A stretch of 64,000 bases of DNA, from the NCBI RefSeq assembly GCF_009910365.1, contig NZ_CP036423.1:2604001-2668000 (forward strand), written 5' to 3'. A program made the translations under genes and the position numbers. The notes under the pieces are model-generated. The model was not told the DNA's origin, ran no database searches, and saw only the letters and a program-made list of their open reading frames with translations. The stretch is from Aequoribacter fuscus (GTDB lineage Bacteria; Pseudomonadota; Gammaproteobacteria; Pseudomonadales; Halieaceae). The stretch's first letter is position 1; each line of letters opens with the position of its first letter. Below are positions 1 through 7,524 of the stretch, piece by piece.

Positions 1-322
1 ATGTTTTGTATTAGGCAATGAGGGCCCGTTTGAACGTTATGCGAAGCGTAACCTAGGCGTCAGTCTTTTTGCCAGTCAGATACTGGGTCTTTGCAAGCCA
101 AAATAGGCGCAGAGAGGTAACATCAACACCAAAAAAAAGCGCCCCAGAGGAGCGCCAATAACGATAACCATTGAGGTTACGCAGAGTTTCCGAGGAAACC
201 GTGCCCTGTTGGCAACTTACACGCGTCCAGTCAGTCAACGCCTTGAATTGCAAGCGGCTAATATCCTTAGGTGTACTAATGAACGCTGGCACCTAGGGAT
301 TTTTGTTCGGGCTGCACACATC
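1..322. other. Window-edge stretch with no supported gene
   Basis: No convincing gene is seen here. A minus-strand reading frame of 79 codons (53-292) is open, but it runs through a strong intrinsic terminator at 131-155 and matches no family I recognise. The stretch is best read as the 3' untranslated region of the hydrolase gene that ends at 323, followed by unassigned sequence to the window edge. A small RNA ending at the terminator cannot be excluded. Confidence 0.5.
131..155 (-). terminator. Intrinsic terminator downstream of the alpha/beta hydrolase gene
   Basis: Read on the minus strand, a 7-bp stem (GCGCTCC/GGGGCGC with one T-G wobble, 3-nt loop) is followed directly by eight T residues. 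This is a textbook rho-independent terminator. It lies about 170 bases after the stop codon of the hydrolase gene and would end that transcript. Confidence 0.8.
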
Positions 323-1018
323 TCAGCTTGCGTCGAGCCAGTCCAGTAAGGCATGAGCAACGGCCATAGGTTGCTCCATGGGCAGCATATGACCCGACTG
401 GGCAATAATTACGCTCGACATACCGCACCGTGAGGCCATGGCTTGCTGATTTTCCGTTGTAATCACGCGATCACTGTCGGCAATAACAGCAAGCTTTGCT
501 CGGCTAAAACGGGATAAAAATTGTGTTCGATCGGGCCTTGTAGCCATCGCTTTTTGATGTGCAATGAAACGTTCTGCACCATAGTGCTCTATGTCAGATT
601 GCCTCGCTGTTTGTAAGTCAGCTCGCGCAAGATTATCGGGGTGGTAGGTCAAAGCACTCGCTTCAGCTGCCAGGCGGTAATAGCCACCCTGCTGTGCTTG
701 GGCAATTCGCTCGGCGCGTATCGCTCGTGTCTGGTCTGTATCCGCGGCGGCACTGCTATTAATTAAGGCTATACCAAGCACTTGGGGACCTGCCGCGGCC
801 GCCACTGCGAGGGCCACCATACCACCGAAGGAATGACCTATCAGATAGACCGACTCACTACCCACCTCGCCCAGTACAGATTCAGCGATTGCTTCAACAG
901 ACTCATAGGGCGGCAGAAAAATTGAGCGACAGTCCCAGCCCCTCGCTTGCATCACCGTGATCACCTTGTGCCAGCTGGCAGGCGTGTTGTTCACCCCGTG
1001 CAGAAATACAAGGCCCAT
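323..1018 (-). CDS. Alpha/beta hydrolase
   Basis: A 231-residue alpha/beta-hydrolase-fold protein, probably a cytoplasmic esterase, since no signal peptide is seen. The oxyanion-hole HG motif is at residues 7-8. The nucleophile elbow GHSFGG is at 61-66 with Ser63. The likely acid is Asp183 (motif DSDR) and the catalytic His is His210 (SGHMLPMEQP). The size fits a minimal hydrolase without a large lid. It lies 75 bp downstream of a PadR-type regulator on the same strand, so the two may be co-transcribed. The substrate cannot be read from the sequence; related folds include carboxylesterases, lactonases and C-C hydrolases. Confidence 0.85.
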   Translation of the reverse strand: MGLVFLHGVNNTPASWHKVITVMQARGWDCRSIFLPPYESVEAIAESVLGEVGSESVYLIGHSFGGMVALAVAAAAGPQVLGIALINSSAAADTDQTRAIRAERIAQAQQGGYYRLAAEASALTYHPDNLARADLQTARQSDIEHYGAERFIAHQKAMATRPDRTQFLSRFSRAKLAVIADSDRVITTENQQAMASRCGMSSVIIAQSGHMLPMEQPMAVAHALLDWLDAS

Positions 1019-1093
1019 TACTGTTCCCTAAACAAAACCGTAGGAAAAGAGTAAAAGCTTTTATTTTAACTGTCTATTTTTATATATAAAAAT

Positions 1094-1648
1094 TTATATA
1101 TCAGATACTTTCTCGAGCGTCGTAATCGACTCTTCACACCATCGCAGCTCCTCGGCAACGAGACCTATGCGTCGACGGTACAACAGTGTGCTACTGAAAC
1201 GAGCGTTGTGTGGGTCATCGCAGTCTGCGGGAAAGTTTGTCACCAGGGCTTGGTATTTCGCCCGCAGATCCTGCTCGTAACGATTCAAAAATCTTTTGCG
1301 ATGCCACAGCAAACGAGCGATAGCATCAGGGCCTTTGGACCACGCCGAGAACAACATTGATAAAAAATCATCACGGGTTACAGGCGGTTCTGGATCGGTA
1401 TCTAGCCAACGCGCCAGCGCAGCTTTGCCGGACTCTGTCAGTTTAAAGAGTTTTTTGTCAGGCCGCGCCGTTTGTGCCTGAATCTCGAAGGTCGCATACC
1501 CATGCTGTTCAAGCTTAGCGAGGATAGGGTAGATTTGGCTGGCATTCGCAGGTCGAAATGACTGTAAATCCTTAACAACGTCATACCCTGTTCTTGGTTG
1601 TCGCAACAAAATACCCATAACAGAATAGGTTATCGTGTTAAATCTCAT
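1094..1648 (-). CDS. PadR family transcriptional regulator
   Basis: A 184-residue regulator of the PadR type with the long C-terminal domain (subfamily 2, Vir_act_alpha_C). The N-terminal winged helix covers about residues 5-85. It includes the family-typical opening (YSVMGILLRQPRTGYDV, 8-24), the recognition-helix region (ASQIYPILAKLEQHGY) and the wing (KKLFKLTESGKAAL). The C-terminal half is helical and should form the dimerisation stalk. PadR proteins usually repress neighbouring genes in response to small phenolic or lipophilic ligands. Candidate targets are the hydrolase downstream and the dehydrogenase or esterase genes upstream. The 179-bp gap upstream of the start should hold its promoter. 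Confidence 0.88.
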   Translation of the reverse strand: MRFNTITYSVMGILLRQPRTGYDVVKDLQSFRPANASQIYPILAKLEQHGYATFEIQAQTARPDKKLFKLTESGKAALARWLDTDPEPPVTRDDFLSMLFSAWSKGPDAIARLLWHRKRFLNRYEQDLRAKYQALVTNFPADCDDPHNARFSSTLLYRRRIGLVAEELRWCEESITTLEKVSDI

Positions 1649-1827
1649 AGTCGGCTTTCGATACGCTGCTGTTTATAGCGCCCATTGTACCGTCTTATTC
1701 TGGCCAGGCACCAATAAAGCACTGCGGCCCAGAGGTACTGGCGCAACGCAAAGTGGTTTGAGTTTACGAAAAGAATGCAGGAGCGCGAGCCAGCTGGAAG
1801 TAACTCGCGTCCTGTTAAAACAAGGCG

Positions 1828-2616
1828 CTAAGGATCCATGCTCTCGCCCATGCCGGCGTACACAATGCCGCCATCGACTGCGATGGTTTCACCAATGACA
1901 TAGTTGCCCGAACGGGCTGCTAAGAAAATGGCCGTTGCCGCCATGTCTTCATCGTTTCCAACGCGTTTGTTAGGAATACCCTGTGCCACGGCATCGGCGT
2001 GGTCACGCGCAGCGCGGTTCATTTCAGAAGCGAAGGCACCGGGGGCAATCGCAGTGACATAAATATTGTCGCGCACCAAACGCGCCGCCATACGCTTAGT
2101 CAAATTGATCACCGCCGCCTTAGATGCTTGATAACTGTAGGTCTCCCATGGGTTTAAGCGCAGGCCATCGATCGAGGCGATATTAATCACTTTGGAAGGC
2201 GTTGCTTGGGTGGCGTTCCCCTGCAATGCAGGGTACAGAGCTTGAGTCAAAAAGAACGGTGACTTCACATTCAAATCCATCACCTTATCCCAGCCTGCTT
2301 CCGGGAAATCCTCGAAGTTTGCACCCCAGGCCGCACCGGCATTGTTGACCAGAATATCCAGCGACGACTCGTGCTCGGCATAGGCCGCCGCTAAGGCTTT
2401 GCAGCCCTCCACGGTCGAGATGTCCGCCGGCAGTGAAATACAATTTGGGCCTAGCTCAGCCGCTACCGCATCGCACACATCTGCTTTACGCGACGAAATA
2501 TACACTTTAGCGCCTTGGGCGATGTAGCCCTTAGCGATCATTAGGCCGATGCCGCGCGATCCACCGGTAACCAAAGCCACGCGTCCTTCCAGTGAAAACA
2601 ATGAACTCGTATCCAT
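1828..2616 (-). CDS. SDR family oxidoreductase, RhlG-like
   Basis: A 262-residue classical short-chain dehydrogenase/reductase. The cofactor motif TGGSRGIG is at 17-24, NNAG at 91-94, the catalytic Ser near 148, and the YxxxK pair is Tyr162/Lys166. Arg21 and the SSRK run after the second strand suggest NADP(H) preference. The protein resembles RhlG-type beta-ketoacyl reductases in its N-terminal block, its NNAGAAWGA segment and its IAVDGG terminus. It would act on a keto or hydroxy group of a lipid-like or alicyclic substrate. The gene has its own leader, because a terminator separates it from the esterase gene upstream. Confidence 0.9.
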   Translation of the reverse strand: MDTSSLFSLEGRVALVTGGSRGIGLMIAKGYIAQGAKVYISSRKADVCDAVAAELGPNCISLPADISTVEGCKALAAAYAEHESSLDILVNNAGAAWGANFEDFPEAGWDKVMDLNVKSPFFLTQALYPALQGNATQATPSKVINIASIDGLRLNPWETYSYQASKAAVINLTKRMAARLVRDNIYVTAIAPGAFASEMNRAARDHADAVAQGIPNKRVGNDEDMAATAIFLAARSGNYVIGETIAVDGGIVYAGMGESMDP

Positions 2617-2715
2617 GTCGTACTCCTATTTAAATTATTTGAACTTTGGGTACGTTATCGAAAACCCCACGGAGCCGCAAGGTATTCGGTCGACCTTTTT
2701 GCGAATTCAAGGCAT

Positions 2716-2747
2716 AAAAAAACGCCCGCAGCCAACGCTACAGGCGT
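2716..2747 (-). terminator. Intrinsic terminator after the esterase gene
   Basis: On the minus strand an 11-bp stem (ACGCCTGTAGC pairing with GCTGCGGGCGT, 4-nt loop, wobbles included) is followed by seven T residues. It lies 22 bases past the stop of the fold-3 hydrolase gene and before the leader of the dehydrogenase gene. Confidence 0.8.
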
Positions 2748-2768
2748 CTTCATAGCCAAGGCCTTAGC

Positions 2769-3824
2769 TTAGCGAGCGCATTCGTCAACCCAACCGCGAA
2801 TATCGCGCGCCGTCACACGGCTGATATCGGTCACAGTTGAGGTAAATAGTTCCGCACCATGCGCCGTGCCCATAACTTGCCGGCATTGGGCTTGCACCCC
2901 TGCATTCATAAGCTTGCGATAAAAGTCGATACCTTCATCTCGCAAGGGGTCGCACTCATTGACGCTGACCATAGTGGGTGGAAAGTCTTTCAGTTCATCG
3001 TTGCCAGCGAAGTACGGCCACGCCAGCGGATTCTTGGCCAACAGTTCATCCATACCGTACGCCATAGCACCGTGGTTATTCCCAATGGTAATGAAGATGC
3101 CATCGTTTTCGGAGCTGGAGGGAAACTCCGGTCGTGGCCATTCACCCGAAATATAGGGGCAAAGCGCATACAAACCGGCTTGCTTGTCACCGTGGCCGTC
3201 ACGAATCAGCTTCATAGTTGTCGCAATGCTTAAATTACCGCCACCACTCTCGCCGGCAATGATCATGCGCGCCGGGTCAATATTAAAGGTTTCAGCCTGC
3301 TCGTATGCCCACAAAAAGCCCGAGACACAATCGTTTAAGCCCGCCGGGAATGGCGCGACTTCAGGCACACTGGAGGGTGTCAGGCAGTTCCTAAAATCGA
3401 CCATCACAACCGCCAAGCCCTGGTGCGCAATCATGCGACCCCAGGTTTGGTAGGTGCCAAAAAAGCAGGATAAGGTCATCATGCCGCCGCCGTGAATGTA
3501 ATACACACAGGGCAGCGTCTCGTCGGTATCGGGGCGCATGACCGACAAATGAATGATGTTGCCGTCAGGTTCTGACTGAATCGAGTGCTTCTCGATTCGC
3601 AAGCCCTCTTTGGGTGCGACTTTGATGTTGTCCATCGCACCAAACATACCTTCCATGGTTTGCCGGCGCGCAATACCCTCGGGGCTGTTGGCATCGGCTA
3701 ACAAGACCTCACGATTCGGCACATCCACCGGTGGCTCGTCAGTACCCGATAGCTGGCCCATAATTTTTAGGGCCTGTTTTAGGCGTGGATCTAACCTGGG
3801 ATCCTGATCGGGGTCATACTTCAT
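2769..3824 (-). CDS. Alpha/beta hydrolase fold-3 esterase (HSL family)
   Basis: A 351-residue hormone-sensitive-lipase-type carboxylesterase. The oxyanion-hole motif HGGG is at 111-114, preceded by VYYI. The nucleophile elbow GESGG is at 191-195 (Ser193). The acid is Asp292 within NECDPLRDEG and the catalytic His is His322 within GTAHGAE. An N-terminal cap of about 90 residues precedes the catalytic fold. No signal peptide is evident, so it is likely cytoplasmic. It probably hydrolyses medium-chain or bulky esters. It heads the same-strand block with the dehydrogenase and lies downstream of a thioesterase gene, which suggests lipid or xenobiotic ester breakdown. Confidence 0.9.
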   Translation of the reverse strand: MKYDPDQDPRLDPRLKQALKIMGQLSGTDEPPVDVPNREVLLADANSPEGIARRQTMEGMFGAMDNIKVAPKEGLRIEKHSIQSEPDGNIIHLSVMRPDTDETLPCVYYIHGGGMMTLSCFFGTYQTWGRMIAHQGLAVVMVDFRNCLTPSSVPEVAPFPAGLNDCVSGFLWAYEQAETFNIDPARMIIAGESGGGNLSIATTMKLIRDGHGDKQAGLYALCPYISGEWPRPEFPSSSENDGIFITIGNNHGAMAYGMDELLAKNPLAWPYFAGNDELKDFPPTMVSVNECDPLRDEGIDFYRKLMNAGVQAQCRQVMGTAHGAELFTSTVTDISRVTARDIRGWVDECAR

Positions 3825-3904
3825 ACAACATTCCTTATTATTGTTAAAACTTGCGTTATGTTTGGGCTCTTTGTGACACCATAGTTTGCCCTAGCTCTCA
3901 CGCA

Positions 3905-4699
3905 TCAAATAAATATCGCTACGGTTTGGCGTGCCGCCATCACCGCGCGCCCCTTATCATCCCACAGCGTCATAGCCTGCGACGAATAGCCGTGCTCGGC
4001 CTGCTCTGAAACAGCGCGCAATAGCCACCAACCCGATTCACTAGCTGGCTGATCGCTTAAGACATCAATGGACCAGGTCATGGTGCTAACAGGCGCACCC
4101 TTGGAAAACTTAATCATCGATGCCGGGGGCAATGCGTCAGCCAGCGCGATAACAGGCGTTAAGCCCTCGGGCAGTTCATCGTCATCATGGCGCAACCAGA
4201 CCGTCATGTCGGGCTCGTGATCTGGAGTACAGGGTGTAGCGCCATCTGCCAGCCGTCCACGAAAATGCTGCGTAAAACCCGGCACACCATTGCGGTTGAA
4301 AAAGTCACGGCTATCGTTCACATCGGGCACCGCGGGTACAGGTATATCTAAATATGTTTGCTCTGACGGTCGCTCAGCACCAAAACACAGTAAGGCTCTG
4401 GCGGCCATTCCGGCCTCGCCCACTAAATCGACGCCCACAAAAGCCGCCGACTTACCGCGACGCAATAACGTTGGGGTAATGACCAACTCACCCACGGCGG
4501 GGCCGATAAAAGCAAACTGCGCCGAACGCAAAGGGGGCAACTTTTCATTAGAGCGCACAGCGGCCTCGAAGCATAAAGCCGCCGATAAACCACCGTAGGC
4601 CGTGCGCCCCTGCAGCCAATCATCGGGAAGCGTGACCGAAAAGCTGTCGCCGTTTTGAGACATCGCGGCCAAAAGCTGCTTAAAAGGAGTACCAGACAT
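3905..4699 (-). CDS. Acyl-CoA thioesterase family protein (double hotdog)
   Basis: A 264-residue protein with the length and layout of TesB-like, two-hotdog thioesterases (the 4HBT_3 group). The N-terminal hotdog carries the family-typical segment LQGRTAYGGLSAALCFEAA (29-47). The second half ends in GRAVMAARQTVAIF. Such enzymes hydrolyse acyl-CoA to free acid and CoA in the cytoplasm. There is no signal sequence. Its neighbours are an HSL-type esterase downstream and a DUF1254/DUF1214 gene upstream. The exact acyl substrate cannot be inferred. Confidence 0.8.
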   Translation of the reverse strand: MSGTPFKQLLAAMSQNGDSFSVTLPDDWLQGRTAYGGLSAALCFEAAVRSNEKLPPLRSAQFAFIGPAVGELVITPTLLRRGKSAAFVGVDLVGEAGMAARALLCFGAERPSEQTYLDIPVPAVPDVNDSRDFFNRNGVPGFTQHFRGRLADGATPCTPDHEPDMTVWLRHDDDELPEGLTPVIALADALPPASMIKFSKGAPVSTMTWSIDVLSDQPASESGWWLLRAVSEQAEHGYSSQAMTLWDDKGRAVMAARQTVAIFI

Positions 4700-4754
4700 A
4701 GGGTTTACCGCCGTAAAAAGCCATGGAGCTTAGCGCGCCTTGCGCAGAATATCA

Positions 4755-4774
4755 CCCCCTTGGCGGGGGCTTTT
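4755..4774 (+). terminator. Hairpin with short T run between two minus-strand genes
   Basis: A 5-bp G/C stem (CCCCC/GGGGG, 5-nt loop) is followed on the plus strand by CTTTT. Read on the minus strand the T run is absent. Both flanking genes are on the minus strand, so the orientation does not fit a simple terminator of the DUF1254 transcript. It may instead stop antisense transcription. Confidence 0.35.
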
Positions 4775-4830
4775 ATTGACTTGTTGCGACCGAGATCATT
4801 GCTTGTAAGACGTTCGCAGCAACAGCCCGC

Positions 4831-6162
4831 TCACTGAATCCGCGTAATCACTGGTAACACATAGTCGCCCGATAATGCCTCCGGTTTAGGTAAGTACAAG
4901 CGGGTTACCACATGAAAATACGACTCGGGTATCGGCAGCCAGTTAGACACGCCCTCGGCCGGTGGGCGCGCCGATAAGGTCAGCACCAAACTGCCATCGT
5001 CTTCGTACTGTAGCCCCGGGGTGCGGTCACCAATGGAATAACGACCCAAGCTGTTCTTGGTCAATTGGGAGGTTTTCGCATCGTAGGCGGTAATCGACCA
5101 AAACGCATCGACGGGCGGCAACTCGCCCTTGGCAAACCGCAGTTGATACACGCGATCACCCTGCAAAAACTCGCCCATTTGGTCTGTCACCGAGGCGGGA
5201 TACATGGCTTCTTCGGGTTGATTGATGTAACCGCCGCGAGCAATTTCAGCGCGCAACAAATAGTCCAAACCTGGGTCGGCAATTTTATCGGATATCATCC
5301 AGCCGTTGGCCACGCGCGTCGGTTTAAAGCCGCGCTGAGTTAATAGCTTAGGACCCTGCACGATGGCACAACCTAAACCCAGTAATTCATTGGCGCTCAG
5401 TTTATTGATATCAAAATTAGAATTTGGCCCCAAACCAAAACGATCAAATTCTGCCAATAAGCCCTCAGCACTGGGCGGCACGGGCATAGCTTTAAGCGCC
5501 TCGTTCAGTACAGCAAAGTACTGAATGCTTTGGTGGGGGTTAACCGCTGATGCCGACACTGGCTCTGGCCCCCTCTGGCCGATCAATTGTATCTTCTGAG
5601 CCATTGCGCGAGCCTCGGCTTCATCGGCGGTGTCTTGCGCAAGGACTCGACCCAACATCCAATTGGTATCGGTCGCCAGACGCACCACCTCAACACCGGG
5701 TTCTACCACGCCACCCGTCGGCCCAACTAAGGCGTACCGGCCGGCTTTGCCCTGATTCGTTCGAGTGCCAACGTGTGTAGGTTTACCGTACAAATCCATG
5801 AACGCCAGCGTGTAATACCTGTCGCCCATGTCGGGGACCTCAAGGTAAACAGGGCCTTCCGATAAATCGACCCACGCATTCATGTACAACGTATCGACGT
5901 TCGGCGCGCGCAGCTGCCCTTGGGTCTCTGGCGTTAATAAATGCGGATAAATGGCAACGTCGTTCACCGCAGAAGCGACAGGCTGTCCTTCCCGCGTCCA
6001 ATGAGTCTCGTTAAATTTTTGCTTGTGTAAATCGACAATCGGAAAGCCGTACACATAGGCCTGTAGTCCCACGCTTTGCGCATAAACAAACTCGATATCG
6101 GTCTGCGCCGCGCACGCCTCGATCGCAGGAAGCGGCATCGCTGCCAGTAGAGCATCAAACAT
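4831..6162 (-). CDS. DUF1254/DUF1214 domain-containing protein
   Basis: A 443-residue protein. DUF1254 occupies roughly residues 35-170 (segments YVYGFPIVDLHKQ and RAPNVDTLYMNAWVDL) and DUF1214 roughly 320-430 (FWSITAYDAKTSQLTKNSLGRYSIGDR). The pair of domains is widespread in marine and soil bacteria and in some large viruses, and its biochemical function is not established. Many homologues are secreted, but no clear signal peptide is visible here, so a cytoplasmic location or a different start are both possible. It lies 64 bp downstream of a SnoaL-like gene on the same strand, which suggests an operon. Confidence 0.88.
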   Translation of the reverse strand: MFDALLAAMPLPAIEACAAQTDIEFVYAQSVGLQAYVYGFPIVDLHKQKFNETHWTREGQPVASAVNDVAIYPHLLTPETQGQLRAPNVDTLYMNAWVDLSEGPVYLEVPDMGDRYYTLAFMDLYGKPTHVGTRTNQGKAGRYALVGPTGGVVEPGVEVVRLATDTNWMLGRVLAQDTADEAEARAMAQKIQLIGQRGPEPVSASAVNPHQSIQYFAVLNEALKAMPVPPSAEGLLAEFDRFGLGPNSNFDINKLSANELLGLGCAIVQGPKLLTQRGFKPTRVANGWMISDKIADPGLDYLLRAEIARGGYINQPEEAMYPASVTDQMGEFLQGDRVYQLRFAKGELPPVDAFWSITAYDAKTSQLTKNSLGRYSIGDRTPGLQYEDDGSLVLTLSARPPAEGVSNWLPIPESYFHVVTRLYLPKPEALSGDYVLPVITRIQ

Positions 6163-6226
6163 CCTTACCTCTTTTTACCTTTTGCCAAGCCCCGGGGGAA
6201 AGTAAAATCTTGAAATAAATATCTCA

Positions 6227-6661
6227 TTAGGCCGTTACGTCATCGCGACTCAGCGTACGAATTTCTTCCCAATCAATAATTAAGTGCCGCCGCGTAAACT
6301 GCCACCGACCGCTGTTTTTACTCAGCCGATCCTGGTAGCGAATGTGCCAACTCAGAATCTTTTTCTCGCCGTCTAATATTTGGATGTGGTCAGCAATGCA
6401 GTAGGTTTCTGCGACGATCTCAGCACCTTCGCGCTGCGCGGTGACGTTCATGACATTATGGCGCGTGCGCAGAAAGATTTTCTCTAAGGTGTCGATAAGC
6501 TCCAAACACCCGTCGAGGCCCTCGTTGTAAAACCCAGGGCCATCGATTAAGCAATTCTCGGCCAATGCTTGGCGCCATAGATCCTTGTCTAAACGGTCGG
6601 CACCGCGAGCATAGATATCAGCAAGGTCACGCACGATCGCGACCGGGTTTGTGGTTGGCAT
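6227..6661 (-). CDS. SnoaL/NTF2-like nuclear transport factor 2 family protein
   Basis: A 144-residue cone-shaped NTF2-fold protein of the SnoaL-like type. The N-terminal helix block carries the segment ARGADRLDKDLWRQALAEN. Beta strands such as ILSWHIRYQDRL and WQFTRRHLIIDWEE follow. Members bind hydrophobic substrates and include dehydratases, isomerases and ring-hydroxylating dioxygenase small-subunit relatives. The catalytic chemistry cannot be assigned from sequence alone. It is the first gene of the minus-strand pair with the DUF1254/DUF1214 gene, and an AT-rich leader separates it from the lipoprotein terminator. Confidence 0.82.
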   Translation of the reverse strand: MPTTNPVAIVRDLADIYARGADRLDKDLWRQALAENCLIDGPGFYNEGLDGCLELIDTLEKIFLRTRHNVMNVTAQREGAEIVAETYCIADHIQILDGEKKILSWHIRYQDRLSKNSGRWQFTRRHLIIDWEEIRTLSRDDVTA

Positions 6662-6761
6662 GGTTATTCACCTTATTATTCTTAACACTGTTAAGCAGTG
6701 TAACCGACCGGCCAAAAGCCTCAAGTGAAGAGCGTAGTCCGCTCAGCTTATTTTAGGCGCT

Positions 6762-6806
6762 AAAAAAGCCACGCTCGCACATTAGGGGAGGATGTGAACG
6801 CGAGCG
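6762..6806 (-). terminator. Stem-loop terminator after the SHOCT lipoprotein gene
   Basis: On the minus strand, CGCTCG and CACAT arms pair with ATGTG and CGAGCG arms, with a small bulge and an 11-nt loop. TGG and a T6 run follow. It lies about 20 bases past the stop of the lipoprotein gene. Confidence 0.65.
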
Positions 6807-6826
6807 CAGCAGGAGATGATCTGAGT

Positions 6827-7420
6827 CTACTTGGCAGGCTTTGCTTTGTACTTGTTTAATACGGCAGTGCGCAGCTCACTGAATTCTTCATCCGTGATCA
6901 AGCCTTCGCGCTTGGCGTCGCCCAAATCACGAAGTTCTTGCGCAAGGCTGCTACGACCGGGGTGCGGCATAGGGGCCATATGGGGCATGAACATCCCATT
7001 TTTATCGCCAAGCTTGATGACTTTTACACCCTTGGGCGCGTAGGGCAGCTCCTGCGCATCGATCAACATCTCGATATCGATGTCTTCGCCCTCGGGCATG
7101 TCATCAGCGCTGCCCACCCACCGATCTACCTCACCATTGGGGCCACGAGTTTCAATACGAACCATGCCTTCACCCGGTGCTTCACCGTCGTTTAGAAAGA
7201 CTTCGACTTCTTTCTCGATGGCGTCACTGCCCAAACGCTTTACAAATACGCGATGCTCGCCCACTTCCATGGCATGGCCCTCGAACTGTGAAGCACATTG
7301 GCTCACACAATCTTCTAACGAATCAGCGGCTGGTGCGGCGGTGGTGGTCGTCTTGGCTGCAATCACACAACCCGGCAAAGCGCCCAGTAACGCAATAGCA
7401 AGCAGTGATTTCTTAAACAT
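6827..7420 (-). CDS. Putative lipoprotein with C-terminal SHOCT-like domain
   Basis: A 197-residue hypothetical protein. The N-terminus has a lipoprotein signal with lipobox LPGC (Cys18), preceded by a Lys-Lys and a hydrophobic core. The middle is acidic, with no family I recognise. Residues about 160-190 (ELRDLGDAKREGLITDEEF) match the short helical SHOCT motif, often an oligomerisation or tethering element at protein ends. It is likely anchored to the inner or outer membrane facing the periplasm. It stands alone between two terminators or gaps. Function unknown. Confidence 0.75.
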   Translation of the reverse strand: MFKKSLLAIALLGALPGCVIAAKTTTTAAPAADSLEDCVSQCASQFEGHAMEVGEHRVFVKRLGSDAIEKEVEVFLNDGEAPGEGMVRIETRGPNGEVDRWVGSADDMPEGEDIDIEMLIDAQELPYAPKGVKVIKLGDKNGMFMPHMAPMPHPGRSSLAQELRDLGDAKREGLITDEEFSELRTAVLNKYKAKPAK

Positions 7421-7491
7421 GGTCGGCTCCTGTACGGACGTTCTTCAATGATGTGCAGTGTACCGCCGCCGACCACCGAAGCCAGAACCTT

Positions 7492-7519
7492 GCGTTAAAG
7501 CGTTAACACATCGCGTTAA
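7492..7519. repeat. Three spaced copies of GCGTTAA
   Basis: The heptamer GCGTTAA occurs three times in 28 bases (7492-7498, 7500-7506, 7513-7519), between the antiporter stop codon and the lipoprotein start. The regular spacing suggests a protein-binding array or slippage. It is upstream of the lipoprotein gene, where an operator would be expected. Confidence 0.5.
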
Positions 7520-7524
7520 GACGT

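Noticed and set aside
53-292. 79-codon minus-strand reading frame near the left edge
   Set aside because: It runs through a strong intrinsic terminator and shows no family features.
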